Shown: positions 44,611 through 53,960 of the stretch, in pieces
Numbering within the stretch: the first letter of the stretch is position 1
Layout: every line of letters begins with the position of its first letter
Origin: Alphaproteobacteria bacterium HGW-Alphaproteobacteria-7
GTDB taxonomy: Bacteria; Pseudomonadota; Alphaproteobacteria; Sphingomonadales; Sphingomonadaceae
Direction of reading: 5' to 3'
DNA length: 64,000 bases
NCBI GenBank assembly: GCA_002842735.1
Contig: PHEB01000018.1
Coordinates: 32,755-96,754, forward strand
Position numbers and translations under genes: made by a program
Notes under the pieces: model-generated
Told to the model about the DNA's origin: nothing
The model's input: only the letters and a program-made list of their open reading frames with translations
The model's database searches: none

Positions 44611-45734
44611 CCGCCGAGACGATCTATGATTTTGCCGTAATCGGGGCCGGGATGGCCGGCGCCAGCATCGCCGCCGAACTCGCGCCCCATGCGCGCGTGC
44701 TGCTGATAGAAGCCGAAGACGCGCCGGGATACCACGCCACCGGGCGCTCTGCTGCGTTCCGCGAAGAATGCTATGGCGGGCCGGGCGTGGTGCCATTGAC
44801 GCTGGCATCGGGGGCCTATCTTGAAGAGCACGGCTATCTTACCCCGCGCGGCGCGCTTTATGTCGGGCGGGGAGAAGACCGCGCGGCGATGGATGCGTTC
44901 TTCACCACCTTCGCCGGGACGGGCGTGACGATCGAACGCCTGTCATCCGCAACGCTGGCGGACAAGGTGCCGCATATCCGCCCCGATTGGAGCGAGGCGC
45001 TGTATCAACCAGCCTGCGCCGATATTGATGTGGCCGGGCTGCACCAGCATTATCTGGGCGCAGCACGGCGGCTTGGGGTCGACGTGGCCTGCCGAGCGCG
45101 GGTGGCCCGGATTGATCGGCATGGCGGCGTGTCGACGATCACCAGCGAACGGGGGCAGCAATGGCGCGCGGCTACGATTGTCAACGCGGCGGGTGCGTGG
45201 GTGGACGAGGTGGCGCGGATCGCATCTGTGCGCCCCATCGGTATTACCCCGCTGCGCCGCACGGTCGCGGTATTGCGGGTCGCGCCGCACGCGCCCGCCG
45301 ATCTTCCGCTGGTGCTCGACATCAACGGCGGCTTTTATTTCAAGCCTGACAATGGCCGCCTGTGGCTCAGCCCGCATGATGAAGTCCCGTCCGATCCGTG
45401 CGACGCCGCTCCTGAGGAAATCGACGTTGCGATTGCCATCGACCAGTTTCAGCAGGTGACCGACTGGCGGATCGAAGCGGTTGAACGGCGCTGGGCGGGG
45501 CTGCGCAGCTTTGCGCCTGACCGCCTGCCAGTTTACGGGGCCGATCCCGATCAACCGGGCTTCTTCTGGTTTGCCGGCCAAGGCGGTTTCGGCATCCAGA
45601 CCGCGCCCGCTGCAGCCCGATTGGGCGCACAATTGCTGCTGGGGAAGGGTGCGGACGCGATGACCGCGCGGATCGATCCGGCAATGTATGCGCCGGGGCG
45701 GTTTGACGCTGATTTAATGGCGCAAACCGCCTAG
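44607..45734 (+). CDS. FAD-dependent oxidoreductase (DadA/GlpD-like fold)
   Basis: The 375-residue flavoprotein starts at a GTG overlapping the hydrolase stop (GTGA). It has the Rossmann motif VIGAGMAGASIAAELA near residues 10-25, ATGRSAAF as in D-amino-acid and sarcosine-type oxidases, and the DAO-family C-terminus YGADPDQPGFFWFAGQGGFG for FAD. The middle carries VDVACRARVARIDRHGG. It belongs to the DAO superfamily, and the closest group is the glycine or D-amino-acid dehydrogenase-like set. Substrate unknown; coupling to the lipase-like gene is seen but not explained. Confidence 0.88.
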   Translation: MTAETIYDFAVIGAGMAGASIAAELAPHARVLLIEAEDAPGYHATGRSAAFREECYGGPGVVPLTLASGAYLEEHGYLTPRGALYVGRGEDRAAMDAFFTTFAGTGVTIERLSSATLADKVPHIRPDWSEALYQPACADIDVAGLHQHYLGAARRLGVDVACRARVARIDRHGGVSTITSERGQQWRAATIVNAAGAWVDEVARIASVRPIGITPLRRTVAVLRVAPHAPADLPLVLDINGGFYFKPDNGRLWLSPHDEVPSDPCDAAPEEIDVAIAIDQFQQVTDWRIEAVERRWAGLRSFAPDRLPVYGADPDQPGFFWFAGQGGFGIQTAPAAARLGAQLLLGKGADAMTARIDPAMYAPGRFDADLMAQTA

Positions 45735-45797
45735 CCAAGCGCGGTTTATTCTGGCACGTCCGTCTAGCCAATCAACCACAAGGGAAGGGGAAATCAG

Positions 45798-45974
45798 ATG
45801 GCTCACAAGTTTGAAATCTACAAGGACAAGGCGGGCGAGTTTCGCGTGCGGTTCAAATATAATTCGGAAATCATGTTCTCGACCGAAGGTTATTCCAGCA
45901 AATCGAGCGCGCAGAACGCGATCGATTCGATCAAGAAAAACGGCCCCGACGCGCCGACCGAAGATAATAGCTGA
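45798..45974 (+). CDS. yegP: YegP family protein (DUF1508)
   Basis: The 58-residue protein reads MAHKFEIYKDKAGEFRVRFK, then SEIMFSTEGYSSKSSAQNAI and SIKKNGPDAPTEDNS. This is the DUF1508 pattern (FEIYKDKxGEFRWRL..NGxxIxxSEGYxxKxxxxxxIxSVKKN). Most members have one or two copies of the motif; this has one. It is cytoplasmic and its function is unknown. AAGGGGAA precedes the ATG. It stands alone, followed by an inverted-repeat element. Confidence 0.93.
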   Translation: MAHKFEIYKDKAGEFRVRFKYNSEIMFSTEGYSSKSSAQNAIDSIKKNGPDAPTEDNS

Positions 45975-45984
45975 ACTCTGCCTG

Positions 45985-46056
45985 CGTGCTTCGACAGGCT
46001 CAGCACGAGCGAGGCTAGCCACTATCCTCGCTCACCCTGAGCTTGTCGAAGGGTGC
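45985..46056. repeat. Intergenic inverted-repeat element (CTTCGACAGGCTCAG type)
   Basis: CTTCGACAGGCTCAGCACGA and its imperfect mirror (ending in CTGAGCTTGTCGAAG) flank GAGCGAGG and CCTCGCTC. This is the dispersed intergenic element common in sphingomonads. It lies between yegP and rnhA and can form a long hairpin that may end both transcripts. Confidence 0.8.
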
Positions 46057-46066
46057 TGGTAATATA

Positions 46067-46510
46067 TCAGCCCCCCGCCGCGATCCGCGCTGCTTCTGCG
46101 CTGGCGAGCGCATCGACCCGTTCGTTCTCCGGGTGGCCATTATGCCCGCGCACCCAATGCCATGTCACCTGATGCGGACGCGCGGCTTCGATCAGGTCGT
46201 GCCACAAATCGGCATTGCGCACCGGCTTCTTGGAAGCGTTCATCCAGCCATTCCGCTGCCAGCCGTGAATCCACTTGCTCATTCCATCGAGCACATATTT
46301 GCTGTCGGAATACAGATCGACCGCGCACGGCTCGATCAGCGCGTTCAGTCCCATGATCGCAGCGGTCATTTCCATGCGGTTGTTGGTGGTATCAGGCTCT
46401 CCGCCCGACATTTCCTTTTCGTGATTGCCCATCCGCAGCAGCACGCCCCAGCCGCCGGGGCCAGGATTGCCCTTGCACGCGCCGTCGGTAAAGATTTCGA
46501 CCTGTTTCAT
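46067..46510 (-). CDS. rnhA: Ribonuclease HI
   Basis: RNase HI cuts RNA in RNA-DNA hybrids. The 147-residue protein begins [20 protein letters not shown] with Asp9. The other acidic residues are in NNRMEMTAA (Glu), [10 protein letters not shown] (Asp) and NERVDALAS (Asp), and [11 protein letters not shown] is the basic handle. ATG 46510 gives the standard start, while the open frame upstream is unrelated. It follows thrB by 26 bases on the same strand, an order also known in other alphaproteobacteria. Confidence 0.96.
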   Translation of the reverse strand: MKQVEIFTDGACKGNPGPGGWGVLLRMGNHEKEMSGGEPDTTNNRMEMTAAIMGLNALIEPCAVDLYSDSKYVLDGMSKWIHGWQRNGWMNASKKPVRNADLWHDLIEAARPHQVTWHWVRGHNGHPENERVDALASAEAARIAAGG

Positions 46511-46536
46511 AGGCAATAGCCTTGGCGGGCCTTGGT

Positions 46537-47508
46537 TCAGCCTGCAAGCACGTCCGCGCCTGCAGTGTCGTAAAACTTCCAGCGGGCGGCGAATTGCATC
46601 GGATCCTTGCGCGTGACCAGCGCATCGTCGGGGGTGTCGAGCCAGTCTTCGGCGCGGCTGGCGACAAACCGCAGGCACGCGCCCTTCGCAATCGCTGGAA
46701 ACAGCGCGCGCTCCGCCGGTTCAAGCGGGCGGATGCTTTCATAGCCCGCGATCAACGCGCTGCCGAGTTCGGGCTGAAAGCAATTCGTGCCATCAAAACA
46801 CCACGCCGCATGGGTCACCGCCAGATCGAGCGCCATCGGCCCGGTGCAGGCGAAGTAAAAATCGATCAGGCCTGTCACCCGGTCGCCCAGCATCAGCACA
46901 TTGTCGGGAAACAGATCAGTATGCGTTTGCGAAACTGGCAGCGCGGCCAAATCGAGCGCCGCCGCCGCATGGGCGTGATCCAGCATCGCCGGAAGCTGCG
47001 GGTGGATGGTCGCCAGCCGCTCCGCTCCGCAGGTATCAAGAATTGCGGCGGTCGCGGCGAAATCCATCGCATTGGCGCGGTTGCGCGGAAAATCGCGCGC
47101 AGCCAGATGCATCTGCGCCAGCACTGCGCCGACGCTGCGCGCCTGTTCTGCGGTGGGCCGGGCGGGTGAGACGCCGGGGAGGAATTCGATCAGTGCGGCC
47201 GCCTTGTCCTCAACCATGCGGAACGACGCGCCTGACCGGTCGTGCATGGTGCGCGGCACCGGGCACCCCTTGGCCGACAGGTGATCGAGCAGATCGAGGA
47301 AGTAGGGCAGATCAGCCGTTTCGATCCGCCGTTCATACAGCGTCAGGATGAACCGCGCGCCGCGCCCGTCAACGCCGGTGGTGTCCACCAGCCAGTTGGA
47401 GTTCGACACGCCTTCGGCAATGCCTTTGGCCGATACCAGATCACCCACGTCATATTGCGCGATCAGGTGGGCAAGTTCTTCGGCCCCGAGGTGCGTGTAA
47501 ACCGCCAT
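46537..47508 (-). CDS. thrB: Homoserine kinase (ThrB, APH-fold)
   Basis: ThrB phosphorylates homoserine in threonine synthesis. The 323-residue protein is of the aminoglycoside phosphotransferase fold used by alphaproteobacteria rather than the GHMP type. It has [20 protein letters not shown] (nucleotide loop), [20 protein letters not shown], the catalytic block [14 protein letters not shown] and the metal Asp in [13 protein letters not shown]. It lies 16 bases after ispH and 26 before rnhA, giving an ispH-thrB-rnhA unit. The start at 47508 matches family N-termini ([12 protein letters not shown]). Confidence 0.95.
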   Translation of the reverse strand: MAVYTHLGAEELAHLIAQYDVGDLVSAKGIAEGVSNSNWLVDTTGVDGRGARFILTLYERRIETADLPYFLDLLDHLSAKGCPVPRTMHDRSGASFRMVEDKAAALIEFLPGVSPARPTAEQARSVGAVLAQMHLAARDFPRNRANAMDFAATAAILDTCGAERLATIHPQLPAMLDHAHAAAALDLAALPVSQTHTDLFPDNVLMLGDRVTGLIDFYFACTGPMALDLAVTHAAWCFDGTNCFQPELGSALIAGYESIRPLEPAERALFPAIAKGACLRFVASRAEDWLDTPDDALVTRKDPMQFAARWKFYDTAGADVLAG

Positions 47509-47524
47509 AACGCGCGCCGTGCCG

Positions 47525-48517
47525 TTACTCGGTCAGCTGGCGCGGCAGTTTGAACACCATCTTTTCTTCCGCTGCGGTAATGGTCTCTTCGCGGATCGGG
47601 CGATAACGTCCCAGCGCGTCAACCACTTCGCGCACCAGAATTTCCGGTGCCGATGCGCCAGCGGTCAGGCCGAGAGTTTCCACCCCATCGAGCCAGGCAA
47701 AATCAATCTCGCTGGCGCGCTGGATCAGCTTGGCGGGCGTGCCCAGCCGTTCTGCGACTTCAACCAATCGCAGCGCATTCGATGAATTGGGCGAACCGAT
47801 CACCAGCACCAGATCGCAATCCTTCGCCAGATCCTTGACCGCCGCCTGCCGGTTCGACGTGGCGTAGCAGATGTCCTCTGCCCGAGGCCCGCTGATATTG
47901 GGGAAACGCCGTTCGAGCGCCGCGATCACTTCGGCCGTGTCATCGACCGACAAGGTGGTCTGGGTGAGATAGGCCAGCTGCTTGTCCGAATCGAACGCCA
48001 GTTTGCTCACGTCGTCGATCGTTTCGACCAGTGTCATCTGCCCCGGATTGACCTGACCCATCGTGCCGATCACCTCAGGGTGTCCCTCGTGACCGATGAA
48101 AATGATGTGGCGGCCCTTTTCGATCTGGCGTTCGGCCTGTCGGTGCACCTTGGAAACCAGCGGGCAGGTGGCATCGACATATAGCAGCTTGCGGCGTCTG
48201 GCTTCGGCCGGAACCGCTTTGGGCACGCCGTGGGCGCTGAACACCACCGGGGCATCATCGGGCACATCGTCCAATTCTTCGACGAAAATCGCGCCCTTGG
48301 CCTTCAGTTCATCGACAACGTATTTGTTGTGGACGATTTCATGCCGGACATAGACCGGCGCGCCATAGCGTTCGAGCGCTTTTTCAACGATTTCGATCGC
48401 CCGGTCGACCCCGGCGCAGAACCCGCGCGGGGCGGCGATCAGCAGGTCGAGCGGGGGGCGTTCGGCGGTGACGGCGGGGCCGGTGCCTGCCTGTGATGCG
48501 GGAAAGGGCGCGTTCAT
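47525..48517 (-). CDS. ispH: 4-hydroxy-3-methylbut-2-enyl diphosphate reductase
   Basis: IspH (LytB) is the last enzyme of the MEP pathway and makes IPP and DMAPP with a 4Fe-4S cluster. The 330-residue protein has Cys34 in [13 protein letters not shown], a second Cys in [15 protein letters not shown] and the third in [11 protein letters not shown], with the conserved [14 protein letters not shown] and [16 protein letters not shown]. The first 20 residues are a short extension. It heads the ispH-thrB-rnhA unit and is divergent from the lipoprotein gene. Confidence 0.97.
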   Translation of the reverse strand: MNAPFPASQAGTGPAVTAERPPLDLLIAAPRGFCAGVDRAIEIVEKALERYGAPVYVRHEIVHNKYVVDELKAKGAIFVEELDDVPDDAPVVFSAHGVPKAVPAEARRRKLLYVDATCPLVSKVHRQAERQIEKGRHIIFIGHEGHPEVIGTMGQVNPGQMTLVETIDDVSKLAFDSDKQLAYLTQTTLSVDDTAEVIAALERRFPNISGPRAEDICYATSNRQAAVKDLAKDCDLVLVIGSPNSSNALRLVEVAERLGTPAKLIQRASEIDFAWLDGVETLGLTAGASAPEILVREVVDALGRYRPIREETITAAEEKMVFKLPRQLTE

Positions 48518-48607
48518 GTCGCTCCCTCTAGCGCTTTGTGGCGTCTCTCGCTAGGGCGTGCTTGCGCACCTGAGGCGCATTGGATCGGATTTCGAGGACG
48601 GCTGTTG

Positions 48608-49258
48608 ATGATGCTTCGCGCGCGTGCACTTTCTGCTCTTGCCATGACCGCAGCACTCGTCGGCTGCGGCAGGGAAGGCGAACTGGTAATCAATCAGGGC
48701 GTCGGTGTTGCCAGCGTGCTCACGCTGTGCCCGGCGGTCGGCATTCCTGACTACACCGGCGATATTACCACCTTCCGCGCCGCAGATGATCGCACGGCTG
48801 GCAACCTTGATGTCAGCGCAGCGATGACCAACTTGCGCTCCACGTGCAACGACACCACGGACCAGATTTACAGCGAGGCCACATTCGATGTGAACGCCCG
48901 CCGCACTGACACGCGCGGGGCGCGCACTGTAACCTTGCCCTATTTCGTGACTGTGCTGCGCGGTGGCAGCGCGGTGGTGAGCAAGCGGGTGGGCGAAGTC
49001 ACCTTGACCTTTGCCGATGGGCAGGAACGCGCGAGCGCCGCTGGCAAGGTCGGGTCGTTCATCAACCGCGCCGATGCCGCGTTGCCCGATGATATCCGCG
49101 AAAAAATCACGAAAAAGCGCCGTGCGGGGGACGCCGAAGCTGCGCTCGATCCGCTGGCTGATCCCGAAGTAAAGGCCGCGATTGCGCGCACCCGGTTCGA
49201 AATGCTGGTCGGCTTTCAGCTGACCGAGGATCAGCTGGCGTATAATGTGACGCGCTGA
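48608..49258 (+). CDS. Putative lipoprotein of unknown function
   Basis: I do not recognise the family. The 216-residue product starts MMLRARALSALAMTAALVGC, with a lipobox ending LVGC. The mature part has VASVLTLCPAVGIPDYTGDI, a central beta region (ATFDVNARRTDTRGARTVTL, LPYFVTVLRGGSAVVSKRVG) and a C-terminal FEMLVGFQLTEDQLAYNVTR. The layout resembles small periplasmic beta-sandwich lipoproteins of alphaproteobacteria. ATG 48608 or 48611 is chosen for the signal sequence; upstream sequence in frame is not conserved-looking. It is transcribed alone. Confidence 0.78.
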   Translation: MMLRARALSALAMTAALVGCGREGELVINQGVGVASVLTLCPAVGIPDYTGDITTFRAADDRTAGNLDVSAAMTNLRSTCNDTTDQIYSEATFDVNARRTDTRGARTVTLPYFVTVLRGGSAVVSKRVGEVTLTFADGQERASAAGKVGSFINRADAALPDDIREKITKKRRAGDAEAALDPLADPEVKAAIARTRFEMLVGFQLTEDQLAYNVTR

Positions 49259-49266
49259 TGGTTTTT

Positions 49267-49288
49267 CGAACGCGCCTCCGCGCGTTCG
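49267..49288. repeat. Short perfect hairpin after the lipoprotein gene
   Basis: CGAACGCGC and GCGCGTTCG pair over nine bases with a 4-base loop, starting eight bases after the stop. No T run follows on the plus strand, so termination is uncertain. Confidence 0.5.
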
Positions 49289-49415
49289 TCCTCGGCGCTG
49301 ATCCGCCGCTGCGCGACAGGCACCTGCGGGCGCGCACCAAAACCCCTTAGCAGCGCTTGCGACGCCTGCGGTGTCGAATGGGTGGAAGGTTAATCGCACT
49401 TGAAAATCATGCGAG

Positions 49416-49466
49416 TCCCCGCGAAGGCGGGGATATTGTCGAAGAGGCTCCCGCCTTCGCGGGAGC
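49416..49466. repeat. Tandem GC-rich hairpin element before argS
   Basis: Two hairpins in a row: TCCCCGC-GAAG-GCGGGGA at 49416-49433 and GCTCCCGC-CTTC-GCGGGAGC at 49447-49466. Their loops GAAG and CTTC are complementary to each other. The type matches the element at 33544-33625. It ends 13 bases before the argS ATG, so it would lie in the leader of the mRNA. Confidence 0.78.
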
Positions 49467-49479
49467 GCACAGGGAACAA

Positions 49480-51228
49480 ATGAACCAGACCACAACCCTT
49501 TATGCCGCCTATGCGACGCTGATCGAAACCGTGCTGGGTGAACTGGTGACAGAAGGCGTGCTGCCTGCTGGCACGTCGTTCGCCAATGTCACGCTCGAAC
49601 CGCCGCGCGATCCTGCGCATGGCGATTTGGCGACCAACGCGGCTATGGTGCTGGCCAAGGGTGCAGGCACCAATCCGCGTAGCTTGGCCGAGGCGATTAC
49701 CGCCAAGCTGCGCGCGCAGCCTGCGATCACCAACGCCGCCATTGCCGGGCCGGGGTTCATCAACCTGCGGCTCGCGCCCGGCGCATGGCTGGCCGAGCTA
49801 AAAACCATCGCTGCGCTGGGCGATCAATATGGCCGTTCCAGCATTGGTGCAGGCCGCAGGGTCAATGTCGAATATGTCTCTGCCAACCCGACCGGGCCGA
49901 TGCACATGGGCCATTGCCGCGGCGCGGTGGTGGGCGATGCGCTGGCCAGCTTGCTCGAATGGGCCGGGCACCGGGTGATCCGCGAATATTACATCAATGA
50001 TGCGGGCGGGCAGGTCGATGTGCTCGCGCGCTCGGTGCACCTGAGATATCGTGAGGCGCTGGGTGATGATATCGGCGCGATCCCCGATGGGCTTTATCCC
50101 GGCGATTATCTGAAGCCGGTCGGCGCGGCGCTGGCCGCAGAGTTTGGCGACCAATACCGCACTGCGCCAGAGGATGAATGGTTGCCATTGTTCCGCAAGC
50201 AAGCCGTGGCGCGGATGATGGAACTGATCAAATCCGATCTCGCGATGCTGGGCATCCATCACGATATTTTTGCGTCAGAGGCCGAGTTGCAGGCGGCAGG
50301 CAAGCCCGAAGCGGCGGAAGGCTGGCTGCGTGCGCATGATCTGGTTTACGATGGCGAGCTGGAAGCCCCCAAGGGCAAGGCCCCGCCCGAAGACTGGGAG
50401 CCGGTCGAACTGCCGCTGTTCCGCTCGACCAGATTTGGCGACGATCAGGATCGCCCGATCAAGAAATCGAACGGCGCGTGGACATATTTCGGTGCCGATC
50501 TCGCCTACCATATGCAGAAGGCCGAAACCGCCGATGAACTGATCGACATCTGGGGCGCGGATCACGCCGGCACGGTCAAGCGGATCAAGGCGGCGGTCGC
50601 GGCGCTATCCGAAGGCGAAGGCCGCCCGATCCCGTTCGACGTCAAGCTGGTGCAGATGGTGCAGCTGATGCGCGGGGGCGAGCCTGCGAAAATGTCCAAA
50701 CGCTCGGGCAATTTCATCACTATTGCCGATATGATCGATGAAGTGGGCAAGGACGTGGTGCGTTTCACCATGCTGACCCGCAAGCCCGAAGCGCAGATGG
50801 AGTTCGACTTCGTCAAGGTGGTCGAAGCGTCAAAGGACAATCCGGTGTTCTATGTGCAATATGCCCATGCCCGGATTCAATCGACGCTGCGCAAGGCGGC
50901 GGAGGCCGGGTTCGCGCCCGATTCAGCCGCGATCGACCGGTTGGGGGACGAGGAAATCGCGCTGATCCGCCGCGCCGCGCAATTCCCGCGCGAAATCGAG
51001 GCCGCCGCCCGCGCGCGCGAACCGCACCGGATTGCGTTCTATCTCTATGATCTGGCAGGCGACCTCCATGCCTTCTGGAACCTGGGTAATGACCGCGTTG
51101 AAAAGCGGTTCATCGTGGAACAGGATGCGCAGCTGACTGCGGCAAGGCTTTTCCTTGGCACGGCAATCGGGCAAGTGATCCGCAATGGGCTTGGCGTGCT
51201 AGGCGTCCAAGCTGTAGAGACGATGTAG
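49480..51228 (+). CDS. argS: Arginyl-tRNA synthetase
   Basis: ArgS charges tRNA-Arg. The 582-residue class I enzyme has the N-terminal Add-1 domain (NVTLEPPRDPAHGDLATNAA), the HIGH-type motif HMGH at 142-145 in ANPTGPMHMGHCRGA, and the KMSKS-type KMSKR in PAKMSKRSGNF. The C-terminal anticodon-binding DALR domain has VQYAHARIQSTLRKA. ATG 49480 is chosen: it gives the standard N-terminus and follows AGGGAAC. It is followed by a SPOR gene, nagZ, scpAB and tatABC, a conserved alphaproteobacterial order. Confidence 0.97.
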   Translation: MNQTTTLYAAYATLIETVLGELVTEGVLPAGTSFANVTLEPPRDPAHGDLATNAAMVLAKGAGTNPRSLAEAITAKLRAQPAITNAAIAGPGFINLRLAPGAWLAELKTIAALGDQYGRSSIGAGRRVNVEYVSANPTGPMHMGHCRGAVVGDALASLLEWAGHRVIREYYINDAGGQVDVLARSVHLRYREALGDDIGAIPDGLYPGDYLKPVGAALAAEFGDQYRTAPEDEWLPLFRKQAVARMMELIKSDLAMLGIHHDIFASEAELQAAGKPEAAEGWLRAHDLVYDGELEAPKGKAPPEDWEPVELPLFRSTRFGDDQDRPIKKSNGAWTYFGADLAYHMQKAETADELIDIWGADHAGTVKRIKAAVAALSEGEGRPIPFDVKLVQMVQLMRGGEPAKMSKRSGNFITIADMIDEVGKDVVRFTMLTRKPEAQMEFDFVKVVEASKDNPVFYVQYAHARIQSTLRKAAEAGFAPDSAAIDRLGDEEIALIRRAAQFPREIEAAARAREPHRIAFYLYDLAGDLHAFWNLGNDRVEKRFIVEQDAQLTAARLFLGTAIGQVIRNGLGVLGVQAVETM

Positions 51229-51259
51229 CCGTTTTTGGGGGAAGGCCACGAGGTTCGCC

Positions 51260-51952
51260 ATGATCGATGCTGAATATGAAGAACTGAACGAGGCTGACGG
51301 CAAGCTTGACCTTGCCGATACTGACAGCCTGCCGTGGCTCGAATCCGATGAGGATGATGACGGCGCGGGCGGGCTGGATACAGCGCAGATCCTCGGCTTT
51401 GCTGCGGTGTTGGTGTTGTTGCTGGGCGCGGTTGTTGGCGGCGTGTGGTTCTTCACGAACAAGGCGGCTGGCGGTGATCTGGTGGCCGATGGCAGCGTGA
51501 TCGAAGCCCCCGCCGGGCCGATCAAGGAGCGTCCCGAAAACCCCGGCGGCAAGACCTTTGCCGGAACCGGCAATGTTGCCCCCGTGGTGGGTGAAGGCGG
51601 CACGCGCCCGGCGGTGGTGGCGACCAAGGATGCGCCTGCGGCAACAACAGCGCCCAAACCGTCGATTTCAACAGTATCGAGCACGGATGCTGTTCCTGCC
51701 AGCGCGCCTGCCGCCATCACCGGCGTTGGCGTGCAGCTCGCTGCCTATGGCACCCGCGCGCGGGCCGAACAGGGGTGGAGCGACCTGTCGCGCCGCACTG
51801 ACAAGCTGGCGGGCGTGAAACACCGGGTGGTCGAAGGCAAGGTCGATATCGGCACGGTCTATCGCTTGCAGGCGGTGGCACCGGATCGGGCCGCAGCCGA
51901 ACAGCTGTGCGCGGCGCTGAAATCTGACGGGCTCGACTGCCAGATCAAGTAA
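51260..51952 (+). CDS. SPOR domain membrane protein
   Basis: The 230-residue protein has an acidic cytoplasmic N-terminus (LPWLESDEDDDGAGG), one membrane helix (ILGFAAVLVLLLGAVVGGVW), a Pro/Ala/Thr-rich periplasmic linker and a C-terminal SPOR domain (about 153-230, VGVQLAAYGTRARAEQGWSD and VYRLQAVAPDRAAAEQLC). SPOR domains bind denuded glycan strands at division sites, so a septal role is likely. It starts 32 bases after argS and lies before nagZ, which fits peptidoglycan turnover. Confidence 0.92.
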   Translation: MIDAEYEELNEADGKLDLADTDSLPWLESDEDDDGAGGLDTAQILGFAAVLVLLLGAVVGGVWFFTNKAAGGDLVADGSVIEAPAGPIKERPENPGGKTFAGTGNVAPVVGEGGTRPAVVATKDAPAATTAPKPSISTVSSTDAVPASAPAAITGVGVQLAAYGTRARAEQGWSDLSRRTDKLAGVKHRVVEGKVDIGTVYRLQAVAPDRAAAEQLCAALKSDGLDCQIK

Positions 51953-52037
51953 GGGCGGCGTCAAAGGCGACCTATGCCAGCGCGCTGAGATGCTGACGCA
52001 TCACGCGCTGGATATGCTCAAGCGCCGCACGGGCTTA

Positions 52038-52074
52038 ACCAAATCGCGATGGGCGATGCTCATCGCGATTTGGT
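52038..52074. repeat. Perfect 14-base inverted repeat between SPOR and nagZ genes
   Basis: ACCAAATCGCGATG and CATCGCGATTTGGT enclose a 9-base loop that itself repeats GCGATG. The stem is fully paired. It is followed by a weak T run only much later (CTTTTCC), so it is either a terminator-like stem, a mobile-element trace or an operator. Confidence 0.8.
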
Positions 52075-52143
52075 ATTAGATCGGCTTTTCCCCGCCCTAG
52101 ACACCCCCTTGCCCTTGCTTGCGCCGCGCTAGCCTGCGATTTT

Positions 52144-53172
52144 GTGCAGATGATTCCGGCAATCTTCGGCCTCAGCGGCCCGCAACTGACGGCAGACGAG
52201 CGCGCGTTTTTCCGCGATGCTGATCCGGCGGGCTATATCCTGTTCGCTCGCAATTGCGCCAGTCCTGAACAATTGCGCAGCCTGACCGATGACCTGCGCA
52301 GCATCCATGGACGCGACCACCTGCTAGTGTCGATCGATCAGGAAGGCGGCCGCGTCGCGCGGCTGCGTCCGCCGCTGTGGTCGGCCTATCCCTGCGGTGA
52401 AGCCTTTGATAGGTTGTATGAACTGGCCCCGGCCAGCGCGATAGAGGCGGCCCGCGCCAATGCCACCGCGATGGGACAGGAATTGTCGGCGATGGGGATT
52501 ACGGTCGATTATTACCCTCCGTTAGACCTGCGTTTTCCCGGTGCGCATGATGTGATCGGAGACCGCGCGCTGGGCCGCGATCCGATGCAGGTCGCCGCCT
52601 TGGGCCGCGCGATCCTTGACGGGCTGGCCGCAGGCGGGGTGGCCGGGTGCATCAAGCATATGCCGGGCCACGGTCGCAGCGATGTCGATACCCACAAGAC
52701 GCTGCCCACCGTTACCGCGAGCGCTGCTGATCTGGAGGCCGACATCGCCCCGTTCCGCGCGCTGAATCAAGCGCTTATCGGCATGACCGGGCATTTGCTG
52801 TTCCCGGTGTGGGATGCGCAAAACCCCGCCACTTTGTCCCCCACCATCATTGCCGATATTATTCGTGGGTTAATCGGCTTTGATGGTCTGCTGCTGACCG
52901 ATGATATCGACATGGAGGCGCTGGGCGGCACAATCCCCGAACGCGCCGCCCGCGCCCACGCGGCGGGGTGCGATATCATCCTCAATTGCTGGGCGAAAAT
53001 GGCGGACATGGAGGGGATTTGTGCGGCGCTTCCCACCATGTCAGCCGCCACCACCGCGCGGCTTGATCGCGCGCTGGCGGGCACGCGGATTGCCCCGGCG
53101 ATGGCGCCCGACCATGCCGGATTGCTGGCGAAACGCGATGAATTGCTCGCGCTGACCGGGGCGGCGGCATGA
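52144..53172 (+). CDS. nagZ: Beta-N-acetylhexosaminidase NagZ
   Basis: NagZ removes N-acetylglucosamine from recycled muropeptides in the cytoplasm. The 342-residue GH3 enzyme has the motif KHMPGHGRSDVDTH around 171-184, with the His/Asp dyad used for acid-base catalysis, DQEGGRVARL near 65, and the nucleophile Asp in LLTDDIDMEALGG. There is no signal peptide. The start is GTG 52144 or ATG 52150, six bases apart; I cannot decide. The stop overlaps scpA by four bases. Confidence 0.95.
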   Translation: MQMIPAIFGLSGPQLTADERAFFRDADPAGYILFARNCASPEQLRSLTDDLRSIHGRDHLLVSIDQEGGRVARLRPPLWSAYPCGEAFDRLYELAPASAIEAARANATAMGQELSAMGITVDYYPPLDLRFPGAHDVIGDRALGRDPMQVAALGRAILDGLAAGGVAGCIKHMPGHGRSDVDTHKTLPTVTASAADLEADIAPFRALNQALIGMTGHLLFPVWDAQNPATLSPTIIADIIRGLIGFDGLLLTDDIDMEALGGTIPERAARAHAAGCDIILNCWAKMADMEGICAALPTMSAATTARLDRALAGTRIAPAMAPDHAGLLAKRDELLALTGAAA

Positions 53173-53960
53173 ACGACGTGGCCGAACCCTTCATGTTCCC
53201 GCAGGCCGATGCGGCCAAGCCCGATACGGATGCGCTCTATCTTGAACTCGATGGCTGGGAAGGCCCGCTTGACCTGCTGCTCGATCTGGCGCGGCGGCAG
53301 AAGGTCGATCTCAGGCAGATTTCGATCCTCGCGCTGGTCGATCAATACCTGACCTATATCGAACGGGCCGGCGCGCTCAGGTTGGAACTGGCGGCCGATT
53401 ACCTCGTGATGGCGGCGTGGCTCGCCTACCTTAAATCGGCGATGCTGCTGCCCAAGGCCGAGCAGGAAGACCCTTCGCCCGAAGAACTGGCGCTGCGCCT
53501 GCAATTGCGCCTGCAACGGCTGGGCGCGATGCGTGAGGCGGCGGCGCGGCTGATGGGGCGTGACCGGATCGGGCGCGATGTGTTTGTGCGGGGCGCGCCC
53601 GAAGGCCTGCGCACCGATCGCAAGACCGTGTGGCGCAGCGATATGTTCGCGTTGATCCAAGCCTATGGGCAGGTGAAAGCGCGCACCGCCCCGCGCATCT
53701 ATCACGTTGCCAATCGTCCGGTAATGACGCTCGATTCCGCGCTCGAACGGGTGTCGGCGATGTTGGGCGTGACGCTCGACTGGATGGATATCCGCGATTT
53801 TCTGCCTCCCCATGCTGAACCGGCGTTGCGGCGCTCGGCGCTGGCATCGAGCTTTGTCGCGGCGCTGGAACTGGCGCGGCGGGGGCGGGCGGAATTGGCG
53901 CAGGACGCGGCCTTCGCTCCCTTGCGCATCCGGCGGTTGAAAGCAGGAACGCCCGCATGA
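53169..53960 (+). CDS. scpA: Segregation and condensation protein A
   Basis: ScpA is the kleisin that bridges SMC heads in the bacterial condensin. The 263-residue protein has the typical N-terminus LELDGWEGPLDLLLDLARRQ, LADTDL-type KVDLRQISILALVDQYLTYI, then ADYLVMAAWLAYLKSAMLLP, and a C-terminal winged helix part. It overlaps nagZ by four bases and scpB by four bases. With a parS site 39 kb away in this window, the condensin and ParB systems are both represented. Confidence 0.95.
   Translation: MNDVAEPFMFPQADAAKPDTDALYLELDGWEGPLDLLLDLARRQKVDLRQISILALVDQYLTYIERAGALRLELAADYLVMAAWLAYLKSAMLLPKAEQEDPSPEELALRLQLRLQRLGAMREAAARLMGRDRIGRDVFVRGAPEGLRTDRKTVWRSDMFALIQAYGQVKARTAPRIYHVANRPVMTLDSALERVSAMLGVTLDWMDIRDFLPPHAEPALRRSALASSFVAALELARRGRAELAQDAAFAPLRIRRLKAGTPA

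Noticed and set aside
45714..46022. Minus-strand open frame over yegP
   Set aside because: yegP matches DUF1508 on the plus strand; the reverse frame only covers the repeat and its shadow.
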